The notes under the pieces are model-generated. The model saw nothing but the letters and a program-made list of their open reading frames with translations, was not told where the DNA came from and did not search any database. Positions 30,772 through 45,400 of a DNA stretch of 64,000 nucleotides are shown here, piece by piece. A program made the position numbers and the translations under genes. The stretch spans positions 17,363,375 through 17,427,374 of the forward strand of contig CAIIXF020000005.1 in the NCBI GenBank assembly GCA_903813345.2, given 5' to 3'. This DNA is from Owenia fusiformis (taxonomy: Eukaryota > Annelida > Polychaeta > Sabellida > Oweniidae). The first letter of the stretch is position 1. Every line of letters begins with the position of its first letter.

Positions 30772-33700
30772 ATGGGTTTAGTTGTGACATTTATTAGCTG
30801 GTGTTGGCCGGCCATTTTACTTATGGTTATTATGAAATTATGGACGATTTACAACGATAGTAAGATGGACCAAACAAGCCCCCTCCCCCTACCACGGGGA
30901 TCTTACGGCCTACCGATAATTGGAGAGACGATCGCCTTTGTGACACAAGTAAGTTGATCAATTTTACATTTACTTGATTGTGCGAAATAGTAATATCTAA
31001 TTTTCTTGATAGGTGACGTAATAAGAAAATATGGGGTCCGTTGTGTTATTTATGTACTGCTATTAATATGAATCTTGGCGAATGGGGCAATTTAAAAATA
31101 TTCGGGCATATTTTCCTTTGGCACCAATTTTCACAGAATGCATTTATGGATCCCAACTTGAAAAAGCTATGCACTTTTTAAAGTTTAGATTACATAATTA
31201 ACAAAGGTTAAAAGTATAAAAAAGAGATTCAACATATTTACAGAAGCATGTTCTTCAGATGTATGCAATATGTATTAGCGCTGGTGTTAATGCCTCAGTT
31301 ACATTTGATCTACGGCAACCGTACGGCGGCCGTAGGTTCCCAAAATCGAGAGAAATATGCAGCATAAAATATAGGGATAAGCAATACGATATATAAGTAA
31401 AATAAAATGGGAGAACAGTGCTCGCAAAGAAAATAAGATGAAATTCCCTTATCAACCCATATACGCATTACGAAAATAGTAAAGAATGTACGACAACAGT
31501 TTATTCATGATTAGAGTAGTCTAATCCATGATAAACCTGGATTAACTGATTATGCACGAGTATCACCAAATTACTAAATTTTTATGGTATAAATAATATC
31601 AATTGAGATAAACACCGCATTAAAGAATATTTAGAACACATGTCATCGTACGGTCCAGGAAATTACGTTAACATCAATATATCGCAGACAGAACTTATGG
31701 CCACCACAGCTCCGAAGTGGAACGTTCTCGTATCTTTGAAATTTGAAACGGGACGTGACCGCAGAATTCCTCTTCACGTTCACGTCTAAATGCATCAAAT
31801 GACACAATTAAGGATCGGAGTTCTCCGAAAGTACGTGACCGCTCCATGGATGCGTAAGAAGTGTTTTGTTTTGTGAATACCTTACATGCATTACAATTTT
31901 GCAATGTTTTATGCTCAAAACACAAAGAACATTTGCAAGAACATAAAAACAATTGTTTATGATAATTCTGAACGAAAATGTAACTCATTAGTAGGTCGAC
32001 ACCGAAATCGACCGGGCTCATCTGTAATTCCATATATTTACTTACTTTTTAAATACAATACAATATTCAACTAATTACAAACTATTGGTTGATTCTACCT
32101 TCGATGTTTGATAGAGTTGAGTGTACGTTTCGAAAAATGTCGCAATGTTACAATTTTTCTGCTCTCATCATTCTAAGGCTTTCCCTTTTTCTTAAAATTC
32201 CAGATCAGTGTGATTGAAGAAAACAATCGGAAAGTCGGGTGTTCCCATTTTCAATCCTAATGAATTATGACATGTCTATATCTTCAATCTTAATAACTTT
32301 TATTATATCAGATATAGTAAATTCTATCTTGGTGAAAACCTCTCTCTAGTGGACACCTGTCCCTAGTGGACACTGGACACCCTTCCTCCGCACATACTCT
32401 ACTGACTTCTGTATAAATTACCCTCTCTCTAGTGAACACCTACCAACACTGAACGTTTTTAAATATTTGCTTCCATTGATTGCTATAGTTTATCCCCGCT
32501 ATCCCTTCAGTTTGCCTTTGATGTTAGAGTGAGCAGATTTTTTGAAAAAGAAACCGATTATGTCATGAAGAAATCAAAAACAAATTTCATCCGTTCACGA
32601 AATGATGAAAACATGGTAAATCCCGAAAATTGTAACTACCTATAAGCTAAAATAAGATATGGGCGAAGGAAATCAATAAATGAAAATATCCAAATTACAC
32701 GTGCCTTTAGTCAACCACCGCGAAAATGTTCATTAATGTTATAATTAATACATTTGGTTTTATTCATGAAGACCAGCATTTGAGAAGCATAGAAATGTTT
32801 TTGTAAAACGATAAAAAGATAAAAGTTCATAATTCAGTGTTAGGTTTCTTGGATTTATCGCCATCTTGAATAGCAGTGATTTTCACTTTGCATTATTGAA
32901 AAAACATTTGCTAAAGTTATCGGTCAACGTCATACACATTTTCATTGAGATGTAGCTCAAGACATTTGCGGTAAGTTGAACAACTGGTTCGAATTCTTGC
33001 AAAAGTCAAGCGAGCATAATTCGTTCAAGATTGCTTCAGAAAGGGCAAATTTTATTGTCTCGAGGAAATCATAAATAAGAAGAATACGCCGCGCCAGTCG
33101 CCAAGTCCTGTTGCCGAAAATTAGCAATCGCTCTGATAAAGAGCTTATTGACGTGGTATCCAATTGGAAAGTGAGACAATGGGATGGAAAGTGTTTACAT
33201 TGAGAGATGCTGTGACTAGAGAGCCATTTACCCCCGGTATTTACCCTTTCCAAGAGTGTCATTTTCGTTCTGTGTAAGAGGTTATCGGCTAGACCGAGTT
33301 TCGTAGTTATTGAAAACAAGCGTGACCCCGGACAGACTTAAATAGCATAGATTGTGTCAAAAAGTCAACATAAGCCAAAAGACATGGATAATAAAGCGCT
33401 GTACTTGTTTAAAACTGAGAAAGCAAAATCAAACGATTGTTTATACAATTGAAGAGTGAATGCATTTTGGTGTTAAAGGCCCATCGGGTAACGTGGGGTA
33501 CTAAGAGCTACTGTCTGAATTTGTTCAAAAATGTTCCCGACCTCTTAGTATGAGGGCATTTTTTACTTCCAATTATTTTCTGTAAGATGTTAAGAAAATT
33601 CAACTTTTGCTCTGTAATGTTACTCTTGTGCAATTCTACTTTAAACCGAACGTCGTCCATATTTAACCAAAGCTCCATCTTTTACACGCTTGTCGTGGCA

Positions 33701-36700
33701 TATTAATGATGCGCAGGTAGCGAACATGTAAGGACAATGGCTCGCGTGCCATGCCTGACCACGTGCTTATAAAGGTCACAACGACCATTGAATATGGAAG
33801 AAAAAATATGGCCTCAGATGAACCAAGTTTGACCTAAAAATACCGAATGTCCTAACGGGTACAGATGACGGAAAAACCTTGGACAATGAAAAAATTCAGC
33901 AAGTGATGAGTTGAATCGGATATTTTCACACAAGAGGCACGGTGGCCTTCAGCTCGTCTTTAATTCAATTTATAACCGGAGCTTGTGGTCCAGGGACTGC
34001 GGTTCGCCATAATCACTTGCCTCGATGTTAAATTCTTTCCATCTGAAGACCTCAAAAACACAACAATGAGATTCAAACCAGACTCATTTGCATGAATATC
34101 AAATTTTTCATTTTAGTAAACAGTGATTGACAGCCTAGAAGGCAAATATGATAGATGTGATATGATCTTGCAAAATCTAGGTTCAAATCACAGTTTATAG
34201 GCTTCTAGGTTCATGCACGTGGAAAATAAAATACCAACTAGAAATTCCAAGTGTCTGTCGTAAAATCGGTTAATTGTGCACTTGGACCAAGACCCAGAGC
34301 TGAACATTCAGTACATATTGTAGGAAAAAAATGTTTTACTTGTAAATCAATTTTGGTAAACTCGGTTAATGTACAATTTAATTATTTAAGTTCAAACGCC
34401 CTAATCTTTGAATAACGTAATTTGCAATTTATAAATTATGGATTTAGAAGACGAAATTATTATGAGCTCTCGTACACGCGTCTCCTGAAAACTAGTTTCT
34501 GAATACATTAAGGTCGCTGACCATGACTCCGTCCAAGTAAAAAAGTAACCAATGCAATGAATAGATGGATAAGTGTAAAACGTGACATCGTCAAACCGAC
34601 TTATGCAGGCCAACCTGCTGTCAGTGTCAGTCATACATGATCAAGGATTTCCAAAGACTCTCTATACTCGCATCTACATGGCATACGTGGACATAAAGTA
34701 TAACTAAAAAAGTGGTTTGATTTATGCAATTTTCGCATCCTTCGTTATAAGTGCATACTGTATCTCCTAAAAGTATTTTTCTTTCATTTGGGATTTGCCG
34801 TTTTTAATTAAACCCAGAAAACGTTATAACCTTGGAGTTTACAAAGCTCAACAAAAAAGTTTTAAAAATCTCACTATACATATAGATGCACATGGTCTTA
34901 TTATGAACTCAATTCACTGCCTCCATGCAATGAATTCTGTATACAATTTTTGAAAGTTAGAGAAAATTATATATTTGATCAAGACAAAATTATTATTCGC
35001 CTATAGCTAGGTTAAGCGTTTTGCGACATCTTTCTTAAAGAGGCGTTTTTTAAAATTCTATCTTTTTGATGCCAGATGTCGCGTTTCTTTTCCAGTTAAA
35101 CTGTCAAATGTTGTATGTGCAAAATTACATATTTCTGCTGTTCTTTTTCAGTTTTTGTTTGACGAAACACGTCTCCAAAAATATGGGAATGTATTCAAAA
35201 CCCACGTGCTGGGAGAGCCAACAATTATATGCATGGGGCCAGAAAATGTTCGCAAAGTTCTCTCTGGTGAACATCGTGTCGTCACTTCAAGCTGGCCGTC
35301 TGCTATAAAAAGACTCTTCGGTGAAGGCGCATTATCTCAGAGCTTTGGCGGCATTCATCGTAAAAGACAGAAGCTCGTTCGAAAAGCATTTACCCATGAT
35401 GCACTGAAGAGTTACGTCACGCCAATTCGAGATCTCGTGAGGAAACACGTGACCTACTGGTGCGATGGAGAAAACGAAGTACAGGCGAAGTCAAAATTGA
35501 AGAGCATGTTGCTCGAAATAGCATGTAAAGTTGTGCTGGGATTAGAATACGAAAAGAGTGATTATTCAAAAATTGTAGAAACGTACGAAACCTTCTCCAA
35601 TGGATTCTTCGCACCACCGATCAACATACCCGGGAGTGTGTTTTACAAGGTAATCTACCGCATTTAAAATAACTACTAGTAAAGACAAACCAATCTGATA
35701 ATGCACATCAACATCGAATCAAATCTCACCCACAATTTAAACAGGGTAAAATTCTCAGTGTTTCTTTTCAAATTATTACATTCTATTTGGTTTGTTTTGT
35801 AGATCTAAAGTTCATGTTTTTAGCTTCTCACCTTTTTGCATTATAGGCGATGCAAGCCCGGAAAACACTTCATAAATATGCCCAAGAGAGTATGGACAGA
35901 AAGACAAACGATGACAGGATAGACGCCTTGCAATATATCCAGTCGTCTATCGGGGAAAATGGAGAAGCATTGAGCGAAGAGGAAATCCGTGAATCGGTCA
36001 TCGAACTGATGTTTTCTGGCCATGAAACAACAGCTAGCGCTTGTACCTCTGTCGTAATGCTTCTCGCGAGACATCCTGATGTAATTGGGAAGATTCGTGA
36101 TGAACTTGATAGATATGGGATGTTCGAGGAAGATGGATATGATGTAGACCTAGACGATATTAATCGGTTACAATACGTAGGACAAGTGATGAAAGAGGTC
36201 TTGAGATTGGCACCACCAACTGGAGGTGGCTTTCGAAAGGTTTTAGAGACATTTGAACTTGAGGTAAATACATGTAGGCATAAGCAGAAGCGAGAGTTGA
36301 TCGTGAAAAAAGTCCAAATGCTATTAAAATATACAATTTTGTTAACTGTTTCCCTTGCTTTTGAAATTGTATAATGATAAAATAGTCTGAATGTATTTTT
36401 TTTTCTTTTTACAGGGTTGTCAAATACCAAAAGGATGGACCATCATATACAACATCAGTAACACACATCGTTTATCAAACCATTTTGACAATATTTCCGA
36501 CTTTGACCCCGACAGATGGCACCCCGATAGCATGACCAAAAATCAGTCATTTCATTACTTGCCATTTGGGGGCGGCGCTCGATCTTGCGTAGGAAAAGAG
36601 TTCGCAAAACTACTAATCAAAATCCTGATTGTAGAAATGGCGAGATCCTGTTCATGGACAGTTAAACAATTATATCCAAGAATGTCAAGGTTACCCGTCC

Positions 36701-36816
36701 TGAATCCCGTCGATGGACTACCAACGTCATTTAAACGTTACGGAAAAGAAAAACAGGGGGTGTGCTGCCAAGACGGAATAGCGCTCTTAAAAGAAGAGAA
36801 CCTACGAGGAATTTGA
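30772..36816 (+). CDS. CYP26: Cytochrome P450 family 26 (retinoic acid hydroxylase), 4 coding exons, 497 aa
   Basis: Membrane-anchored haem monooxygenase that inactivates all-trans retinoic acid, mainly by 4-hydroxylation, at the endoplasmic reticulum (family knowledge). Coding exons: 30772-30948, 35152-35649, 35847-36263, 36415-36816. They sum to 1494 bp, all introns are GT-AG and all junctions phase 0. The N-terminal hydrophobic anchor (about 5-24) is followed by the proline-rich hinge PLPLPRGSYGLPIIGE. The I-helix motif is SGHETTAS (about 282-289). The K-helix ExxR is E342-V-L-R345, followed by the CYP26-like PPTGGGFR. FDPDRW matches the PERF region. The haem loop FGGGARSCVGKEFAK has its cysteine at 422. 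GEHR(L/V)V and VGKEFAK are strongly CYP26-like, and the 497-residue length equals that of vertebrate CYP26A1. Whether it is orthologous to 26A, B or C is undecided; invertebrate copies usually predate that split. Confidence 0.95.
30949..35151 (+). other. CYP26 intron 1 (4.2 kb)
   Basis: Opens with the consensus donor GTAAGT and closes with a pyrimidine-rich tract and CAG. Minus-strand open frames at 31695-32033 (112 codons) and 32957-33319 (120 codons) have no recognisable domain, and I do not call them genes. No mobile element shared with the rest of the window is evident. Confidence 0.7.
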
Positions 36817-37168
36817 ATGTGTTAATACATAGACAGATATGCCTCCGGATATGGTTCCACCAGGGACATTATGTTGGGAAATATATGTAAATTATAAACA
36901 CGACCAAAGCTGAGACGTTAACATTCCAGATCATTCTAGTCTAACACACAGGCATTAGTACTTGACAAACAAAAGTATTTTAATTATTTTATCGGTCCAA
37001 CGTATTTGCCAAATTATAACATAATTTGAAGCAATCCTGGAACTGTGTGTTAGATTAGAATGTTATTTCAGAAGAACAACCAGTCATTAATTCATAAAAT
37101 GAGTATACCGGTGCTTTATTTATATTATTAGATATATATTAGATATAATAGATAAATATATTGGATGT

Positions 37169-37174
37169 AATAAA
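37169..37174 (+). terminator. Candidate polyadenylation signal for CYP26
   Basis: AATAAA, directly followed by a second overlapping AATAAA-like copy, 353 bp after the stop codon. It lies in A+T-rich sequence and is the first canonical signal I see downstream of the gene. Confidence 0.45.
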
Positions 37175-37582
37175 TAAATACTTGTCTATGTAATTATAAG
37201 GATTTAACTGTTTGACCACATATTATACAAACAATGTACACGTAGCTGCGTATGACTACTGCAGATTTTAATAGGCCAAGTTGATTTTCATTGGTGTTTA
37301 TGAAAATTTAGATCAGGAGGAATATGCCCTCAGAGATTCAGAAAAGTATAATTTGCTTTTTAAAAACATAGCATTGTCCTTTTGTCCAATAGCAAATCAC
37401 AGTGAACATTCTGCGAAAAAATGTGAGATGGCAAATTATCATGTTTGCTACAAATGGACTTTTGATATCCATTATCCAAATTCACATCGATATCCACAAT
37501 GACATGCAGTTCTATTGAAAGCCAATGCAAGAAGCTAAAACAAAATTAGAATGACGATGAATGGCATGAGATACATACTGAA

Positions 37583-37759
37583 CAGGCCCGTGGCCAAGGG
37601 CGGGAGTATGGGGGGTTCGAGCGAAATCATGCAGTTTTCACCACTTTGAGCACGTTTCAAGTGATTTTGGCCATTTTTAGGTCAATGTTGTCAAAAGTGA
37701 AACCCCCAGGAATTTTTCCAAAAAATGAACCCCCTTGGCAAATCCTGGCTACGGGCCTG
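37583..37759. mobile_element. Short element, family CAGGCCCGTAGCCAGG, second copy
   Basis: Left end CAGGCCCGTGGCCAAGG, right end CCTGGCTACGGGCCTG. The interior matches the copy at 13587-13798 over 'atcatgcagttttcaccac' and 'aagtgattttggccat', with shorter G and C runs. It lies between CYP26 and the Rh gene. No target duplication is obvious. Confidence 0.75.
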
Positions 37760-39466
37760 TTGATTAAGATTTTTTTCTAATATACAATCCCTTCCAAAAG
37801 TTTGGCAACCTTTGCAGGGGAGTGTATATATACGACGAATAGGCTAAGTGAGGCAAAATATCTGTGTCTATCGTGAAAATGATTCTCATTATAACAGGGA
37901 AGCATAGATCACAAACGATCAATTTAAATAAGATATGCATTTTTGGAAAATATATTTATTTGTGCAAATCTATTTCACATGGTGTACAATATTATTTATG
38001 ATCAGACCAGCATTGAAAGTTGTAAAGTAAACTCATATATATTATCATGATTCTATAGACTATAGACAAACAAATATTTATATAACTATAGACAAACAAA
38101 TATATATTATATGATGAATGTTATAAATACAGTGATATTGTAACGTAAACATGTAATTATACAATCATGTATTGTCATAATTTTTGATATATCATCTCTG
38201 GAAAAGACTTAAATTACACTTTTTAAAATCGTCTGCAAAAAATTCTTAATATGCTGTAGATAGTATAAAATGATAGAACACGTTTACGTTAAATAGTTTC
38301 AAAAAGTAAATAAATGCAAATGCTTCTACATTTTGCATGTGTATGCTGTTCACTGGGTATCGTAAAACTAAATATATCTTGACTACTCTCATATTTTCAC
38401 ATATCTACACTAAACGTGATATTCTCAATCTACATGTATACGGTGTATATGCTGTATGTATGATCAAACACTGAGAAGCAAATAAAACTTTGCATTATTG
38501 TAATTTTTCTAATTCTGTCATTGGTTGAACACCCATCACACGACACTCTTGTGATTTATGTTCATTGATAGAAAGGCTAGTCTCTTTGGAAACCGATTCC
38601 TTCAAAACGATTTCAAATATTATGCCCGACACAATTGTGATTATGACCAATCAGTAAGATAGTATGTAGGTACAGTTGTCATCTATTTGCAATGATAACA
38701 TGCCATATCTTCTAAAAACATCATGTACCTGAGCCTCGTTCTGATGTGCGAATACTTTTCACTTCGTTTTTTAATAATCATTCCCCTTGTTACAGAATGA
38801 GACACTTAACAATGAGAATGAGACGCTTAACAATTAAAAAAGGAAAATATGCTGTTGTTAATATGTCTGAAGGTCATGACACTGCAAATATATAAGATGC
38901 TGTTTACTAAATAAGTATAATATGGCCTTTAAGACAATGCTAATGAAGTCTACTTATTAATATTATGTATACTTATATCATACACATGTAAGATGTATAT
39001 AGTTTCAAAATATAAATATTTAGTGAAAGTGTAAGAAATCTGATTTCGTAAATATCTTTCAGAGATTATATCTTATACAACTTATTCTAAGAGATTCTAT
39101 ATTACTATATACTGTATATACAGTATATAGTTCAAGTCATTATGCTGTTTTAAAGTATGCTGTAAATGACTACACACTCCACCATAGATTTGGAAACCGG
39201 AAGTTCCTCTTTGAATCACTTATCAAACCCTTTCTATGGTTGGCCATTTAGAAGTAATCAAAAGTTATACATCTCCGAACAACTAACAGGCGTGTATATG
39301 CCACCCAATAAAAGCGCATACGGTTGCCAAACTCATGGAAGCTCTATGCTCTTTAGTTAATTGTCGCATGACCTCATACTTTTGTATAATTATATGCTGT
39401 TTAATTCTATACACTATGAAATACTAACTCAAGTTTGTCTTAAGTGATATTCAAACAACTACATTA
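37760..39466. other. A+T-rich intergenic region between CYP26 and Rh
   Basis: Shows a short duplication ('actatagacaaacaaatat' at about 38056 and 38085) and a perfect 28-bp palindrome at 39104-39131. The 64-codon frame at 39166-39360 is unrecognised. Both flanking genes converge on this stretch, so it must hold both 3' UTRs. Confidence 0.6.
39104..39131. repeat. Perfect 28-bp palindrome
   Basis: Two 14-bp halves, 'actatatactgtat' and its exact reverse complement, with no spacer. It lies downstream of the Rh stop codon, on the 3' side of that gene. Confidence 0.9.
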
Positions 39467-42400
39467 TTAGACAGCATTCGTAATCTCCTTTTTCTTGTAA
39501 TCGATTGTAAGCACAGCTTCATTTTGATCATTGGCATCAATTAGCGCGTTTGTTTCCTCTGAAACGCTCCAGTTGGGTTCGTCATCGAATAGCTCGCCAC
39601 CTTTAGGCTCATCCCAAATTGGCAAACGAAGAATAAGACCTATAAAATATGAAAACCCTTACCGATGTGCCTATTCTAGCCATGAATAATTCACGTAACA
39701 TATCGAGTGCCAACTTCAACTATTTTTAATTATAATGTGAGTCGATTATATAGATGTCACCAGTATACATTATAGCGGAATGATTGACAACCTAAAAGTC
39801 TTTCTCATTATTGTTTACCTGTTACACAACCCCCAACGATCGCAAATGCCAGTGTAACGCACACTGCGGCCATCTGATAACCTCCTTGTTCAATGGGAGT
39901 CCGCCCCACTTCAATGTTCACCTCTGAAGTGTTACCAAGTGTGCTATTGGAACTGGCCATAGCCGGGTACAGCTTATAAAGGCTATAATAAGAATATAAA
40001 CCTCAAATTAAGACTACAATAATTATGTAAAGGTTAAAGGCTGCAATAATTGTAGATTCAAAGCTTTAAAGTGCGATATTATAAACCCACTAATCATTAT
40101 GTACGTACCTATCCCCATATTTCTCAGGTGTTGCCAGCGCGGCTACTACTGCACCAGCTATGCCTGCGAGAAGCCCTGGCATTCCGTGAAGATTGTTCAC
40201 TCCGCACGTATCATGGAATCCAGCTTTTTCGTTCAAGAAAGGCTACAATCACATTTTTCATATCATATTATTATAATTAATTCATTTATTTATTTATTTA
40301 AACATGACATAGGCACGTTTCACATTTTTTAAAATATTCAATCATATATATTTCAAAAATCCATTATCTTAATTAGACGGATTCGAATGAGATGTTTGTT
40401 ATCTCGTTCGAAAGGAATTCAAATTCATGACATAAGAAGATTCTCTATAATTGTTCTTGGTATTAATTATCAGTTGATGTATTTATTTTTGATCTTTTAT
40501 ATTCATTCATTCCGACACAAATCCAGATATCGAAATGGCTTCAAGCATAATCTAACTATGTTATACCTTATGTTTAGGTGTAGAAAATGACTAGCCGTTT
40601 GACACAATAACTTACCGTCAAGAACTGGTAACCCACTGTCGACAAACTCCCAGCTACGATACCGATGATGACAGCACCATATGGATAGATGACCATGTTA
40701 GCAGTTGTGCCGACTGCAACGCCACCCGCCAATGTGGCGTTTTGAACGGCTACCTGGTTATACACAAGAATAGGTAATATTAGTTTTATGTTCACCACGC
40801 ACTTATCTTAAAATCCGAGTTTTTGTTCAGGGAAGGCTCCAATCACATTTTTTATTTAAAAAAAACATTTTTCGTTCAGGGAAGGCTCCAGTCACATTTT
40901 TTATTAATTGATTTATTTATTTGAACATGGTTTAGGCACAATTTACATTTTTATGTATAGGATTCATTCATCAAAACCTGAGAAAGTCAGTCGATTCTGG
41001 TATTTGTTATGTAGGTACATTTAATTGGAGTATCATAACTTTATACTAAACTGATAGGACAGATAATACAAAAATATTGTTATTTCAAAAAGAGCTATAG
41101 ACTAGTAAGATTAGTGTATTTTCTCATCAGATCTCGACATTTCATTTTACCGTCGCAGCACGTGTTTACATCGAACCACTGCCATGGGAGTTTGCCAGGA
41201 ACCTTTCCCAAGGTTTTTGCAAGGTGAGCGTATTGACCTGTACAAATTTTCAAGTAGCTACACTTGGCTTATCATTATTAAACTACTTATGTTTTTTCAC
41301 ACAAGGCCAAGGTTTTCCTGGATTCATATTTCTATTCATTTGTTATAAATAAAATTCACAAAAAGCTATCTGGCCGTGTTCTGATGCCCGGATGTGATGT
41401 TTGATGTTCATGTATGTGTGGAAGCTCTCTTGAGTTGAGATATTTAATGCCAGTTGTATACCTTAGTCTAATATCTAATAGTACGAAATTTATGCAAAAA
41501 TTATTGTATCATTCTTGATTCACAAAAATAAGGCCTAAAAAATTAATCAAATAACCAGGCTGGACTCTGCCGTTATGACCATCAGCATAGGGCCAAATTG
41601 ACCACTTTTTCAGACAGGGTCTTTTTATATGTCCAATATTATCATCTGTTTGTTGTACAACATTTTCCTATACCAGTTCAAGAAACTGGACGTAAGCACT
41701 CCATCTGAAGTACACTGAGATGAGAGGTTAGACCTCCATATTCCCATTTTTGCAGAAGAAAGTGTAATTAACTTAACAGATATAAATTATAAAACAATTT
41801 TAACATAGATAAACCAATATGAAATGCATAAGTTGATATACAGCGAGAGAGTGTTTTGGAACTTTGGGGATGAAATCAATATGAAATGCATAAGTTGATA
41901 TACAGCGAGAGAGTGTTTTGGAACTTTGGGGATGAAATCAATATGAAATGCATGAGTTGAAATACAGTGATCGAGAGAGTGTTGTGGAACTTTGGGGATA
42001 CACTAAACTAGAGTATTGGGCAACCCACTACTTCCTGTACTTAAATCCTCAGGCAACTCTTTCTAAAGAAAACTTAGGACAAAACAGATTACTTTTTTAT
42101 CGCCAAGTGTCTTTTTTGATTTTCGTCATCATTTGTTTTATTGGCTTAAAAAGGGGGTGTGTTCGTCAAATACACCCTGTAGTAAGACTCTAAATGAATG
42201 TTTAAATATAGATATTTTCAAAAAGTCACCATGATTGTGTTTTCTTGCATGTAGCTATTGACATTCTAATCTAGTCTATAATAATAAAATTTGATACTTA
42301 AAAAGCTTCGAATAAAAACAAGTCGAGGTGGCTTTTTCAATCTGGGTTACGCTGATCTCCGTTTAATACTTTGCAAAACAACATAAATAGCGAACGAATA

Positions 42401-45400
42401 GATACAGATTTGCCATTAAAAAGAGGTTTGGTGTTTTTTGTAATATGTTAATTCAAGCCAAAAACAAGCTACATTTGAAGAGACATTTCGATTTAAAGGT
42501 TATTACCCTTTTACTCACAAGGGGCACATATATTCTTCATTATAGCAAGCACCTCTAGTTCTATTTACTGTGACATCGTTTACCACATGATAACATGAAA
42601 TGTCATTACATTCAAAATGTCACCACCTGTCATTTGTTACAGACGCCGAACTCCGGACGCCGAACGCCAAACACCGTGTTGGTGAAATAAAAACTGTTTG
42701 ATGTTCTAACCATGGTTCTGTGACAATGAAATATAATTTTTCTTAAAAAGAAAATCAAAGTTTAAATATACCATGTCAAATGAAGACTTTTTGTTGAGGA
42801 GAGAGCTAACTGCAAAGACGGCAACGGTAGACGCAGCAATGGCGTAGTAAGTGTTGATAACCGCCCTACTCTGTCCATCTTCTTCCGCCAAGGCTGAGTT
42901 GAAGCTGGGCCAAAATATCCATAAGAATATAGTTCCTAAAAGTGTGACAATATAAGGCTATCAATATAGTAGTAAGAGTGTCTTCTTGAATCTACTTGCT
43001 AGTTATTACTCCCCTCTCCCATCCCAGGGGTTCCTTTGATTCAAAAAGAGGTTATATGAATTATATCGTTATACCTATCATTGAAAACAGATCAGAATGG
43101 TAGACCGAACCCTCTTTTGATGACTTTAACACATCCTTCTTGAAAATCATCCTTGCAACGGCGAGTCCAAAATAAGCACCAAATGAATGGACAACAACAG
43201 AGCCGCCAATGTCAGCAATCTACAATTCACAAAACACTTGTATGGTGTTTAAACTGCTTCTTTATTCGGTACATTAATATTCCATAAATACCAAATAAAA
43301 GAAACAATTTACCAAACTCTTACCCAATCTATTGAATGTTTTTTTATTTTATCAAATGTAATAATCTATACAATTTATATTCGCCAAATAGTTTCACTTG
43401 TTCTTTGTATTGACATTCACATTTGATATGTATACATGTATTTGTGTGATGCAGCGAATCAATTTGTTTTCCTTAACGCACGTATAATTCAATTAATTAT
43501 TTGTACATTCGGTATTTAAATTATTTATATTCGGTAAATACCGAATGCCACATTCGATAAATTTCGTTATTTTTCGATAATTTACGAGACTTTCAGTCAC
43601 GTGATATATTTGTACGATATAGAATAGCTGCGCGGCCATTTTGCAAATCTCGAAGTCACGTGACAAAATATCGAACAACAACGCAAGTTATCGAATATTA
43701 CTTTATTGCATTCGGTAAATAGCAAATTAGCTTTCGGTAAATAGCAAATTAGCTTTCGGTAAAATGCATTAACTATGTCATAGAAAAATAAACCATTTGG
43801 TAAATATAGGCAAACTTATTTCGGTAGGGTTCAAATAGAAATTCAATATTGTGCATATAATGTGTTACTCTTAAGGAATACCATAACAATTTACGCAAAA
43901 ATATCATTTAACGAATGAAATATGTAATTTAATGCACATAGTATTAAGTGATTGGCTATTTTGAAAACTTAATTTGCTGTAACAAACATATAAAGGTTTT
44001 TACCGAATGGAAAAATGATTTAGCGAATATGAATGTTTCATATATCGAATATATTTGAATTTAATGAATAAAGAAGCAAAAATAATGCCATACACTTGTG
44101 TGATATATTTTGTGTGTATCGGTGATTGTGTATCAAAAGTGCATGGAACCTGATTAAAGTTCATTTTGCTGATAGTTCGGATAAAAATTATTTTGATTTA
44201 AGGTTTTAGTCAACGTTATATTCAAGGCCATATTCCGGATCACTATAAAATAAATCATTTAGTGTGTATCAAAAGAGCATAGAAATTGCAATGACAGCAC
44301 TATGCATATCTTAATTCGCTACAAAAAAATCAATCCCATAATTCATAAAACCCATTAAAATTAGTCATTTTGAAATATACCCTTAATATTTTTTTGTCAC
44401 TTACAAATGAATTTTTTTACAAATGAACACTTTAAAGTATCTCGTTATATGGTTGTTGGCTGTTACCTGAAGAAGGGTCACTGTGACGTATTCATTGGCG
44501 ACGAAAATTACGATTTCAAATAATATCATGACTATCAGTTGTAGAGGCGAGGTTTTACCCAGGACAGCGCCCATTGAGATTAACACTGCTGCACATGCGA
44601 AATCCGCCGTCAGGAGACTGAAAATATGTTTTAGTTAACATGAAATTGATGTTAAGAACTCATAAACGAAAATGATATTATTAGCCAACCCAACCCCACG
44701 TAAATGAAGTTATTTTGGGATGGGCTTAAGAATTACCTTTCAATTCCAACTGTGAAATACCCAAAGGTCTTTGATGAAATCATTCCAAATACAATGGTAT
44801 GCCATTGGCAGGTGAATGCCGCCACTAGCAAATTCAACCCGATGCTACTGTATCCATAGCGACGAAGGAAGGTCATCAGGAAGCCAAATCCGACAAAAAT
44901 CATGACGTGGACATCGGCAAACACTGCAAATACAAAGACATACATTATTTATTAAGGAATATTAAAAGTATAGAGGGCGTATCCTTCGAAAGTCAGTGTC
45001 CGTAACATATGGCATATAACATGTGATTTGTTATCGTAAAGGCAGCTATTTAGAAAAATGCTTATAGTGCATACCAGATAGACCAGAAATCTAAGGAGAT
45101 AAGATGTGTAAATGTTTTTGATTATTTGAATTAGATCTTGCATTCGATAATCAGTCAAATAAGCGGGATATTTACATTTATCGTATGATCATGATCTGTA
45201 AAATGAAGCCTTCTGATTGGTCAGTTCTTGTGCTGTACCGATCTGTATTGCTTTTGAGATGGTCCCTCTCGATATTCTGTATTGGCACTCGACTTCGTCT
45301 CGTTCCAATACGGAATATTCTCGAGGAAAATATATCCTGCATTGCACTCAAAACCATTCAATAACTTATAGTATCAACCCTATGCTCGTATTGCATTCTT

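Noticed and set aside
31695-33319. Two minus-strand frames (112 and 120 codons) inside CYP26 intron 1
   Set aside because: No recognisable motif; lengths are within what random frames reach in 64 kb. Left unassigned.
43590-43665. CACGTG E-box pair as a promoter
   Set aside because: The sites lie inside a repeat-like cluster in an intron with no transcript evidence; listed only as part of that cluster.
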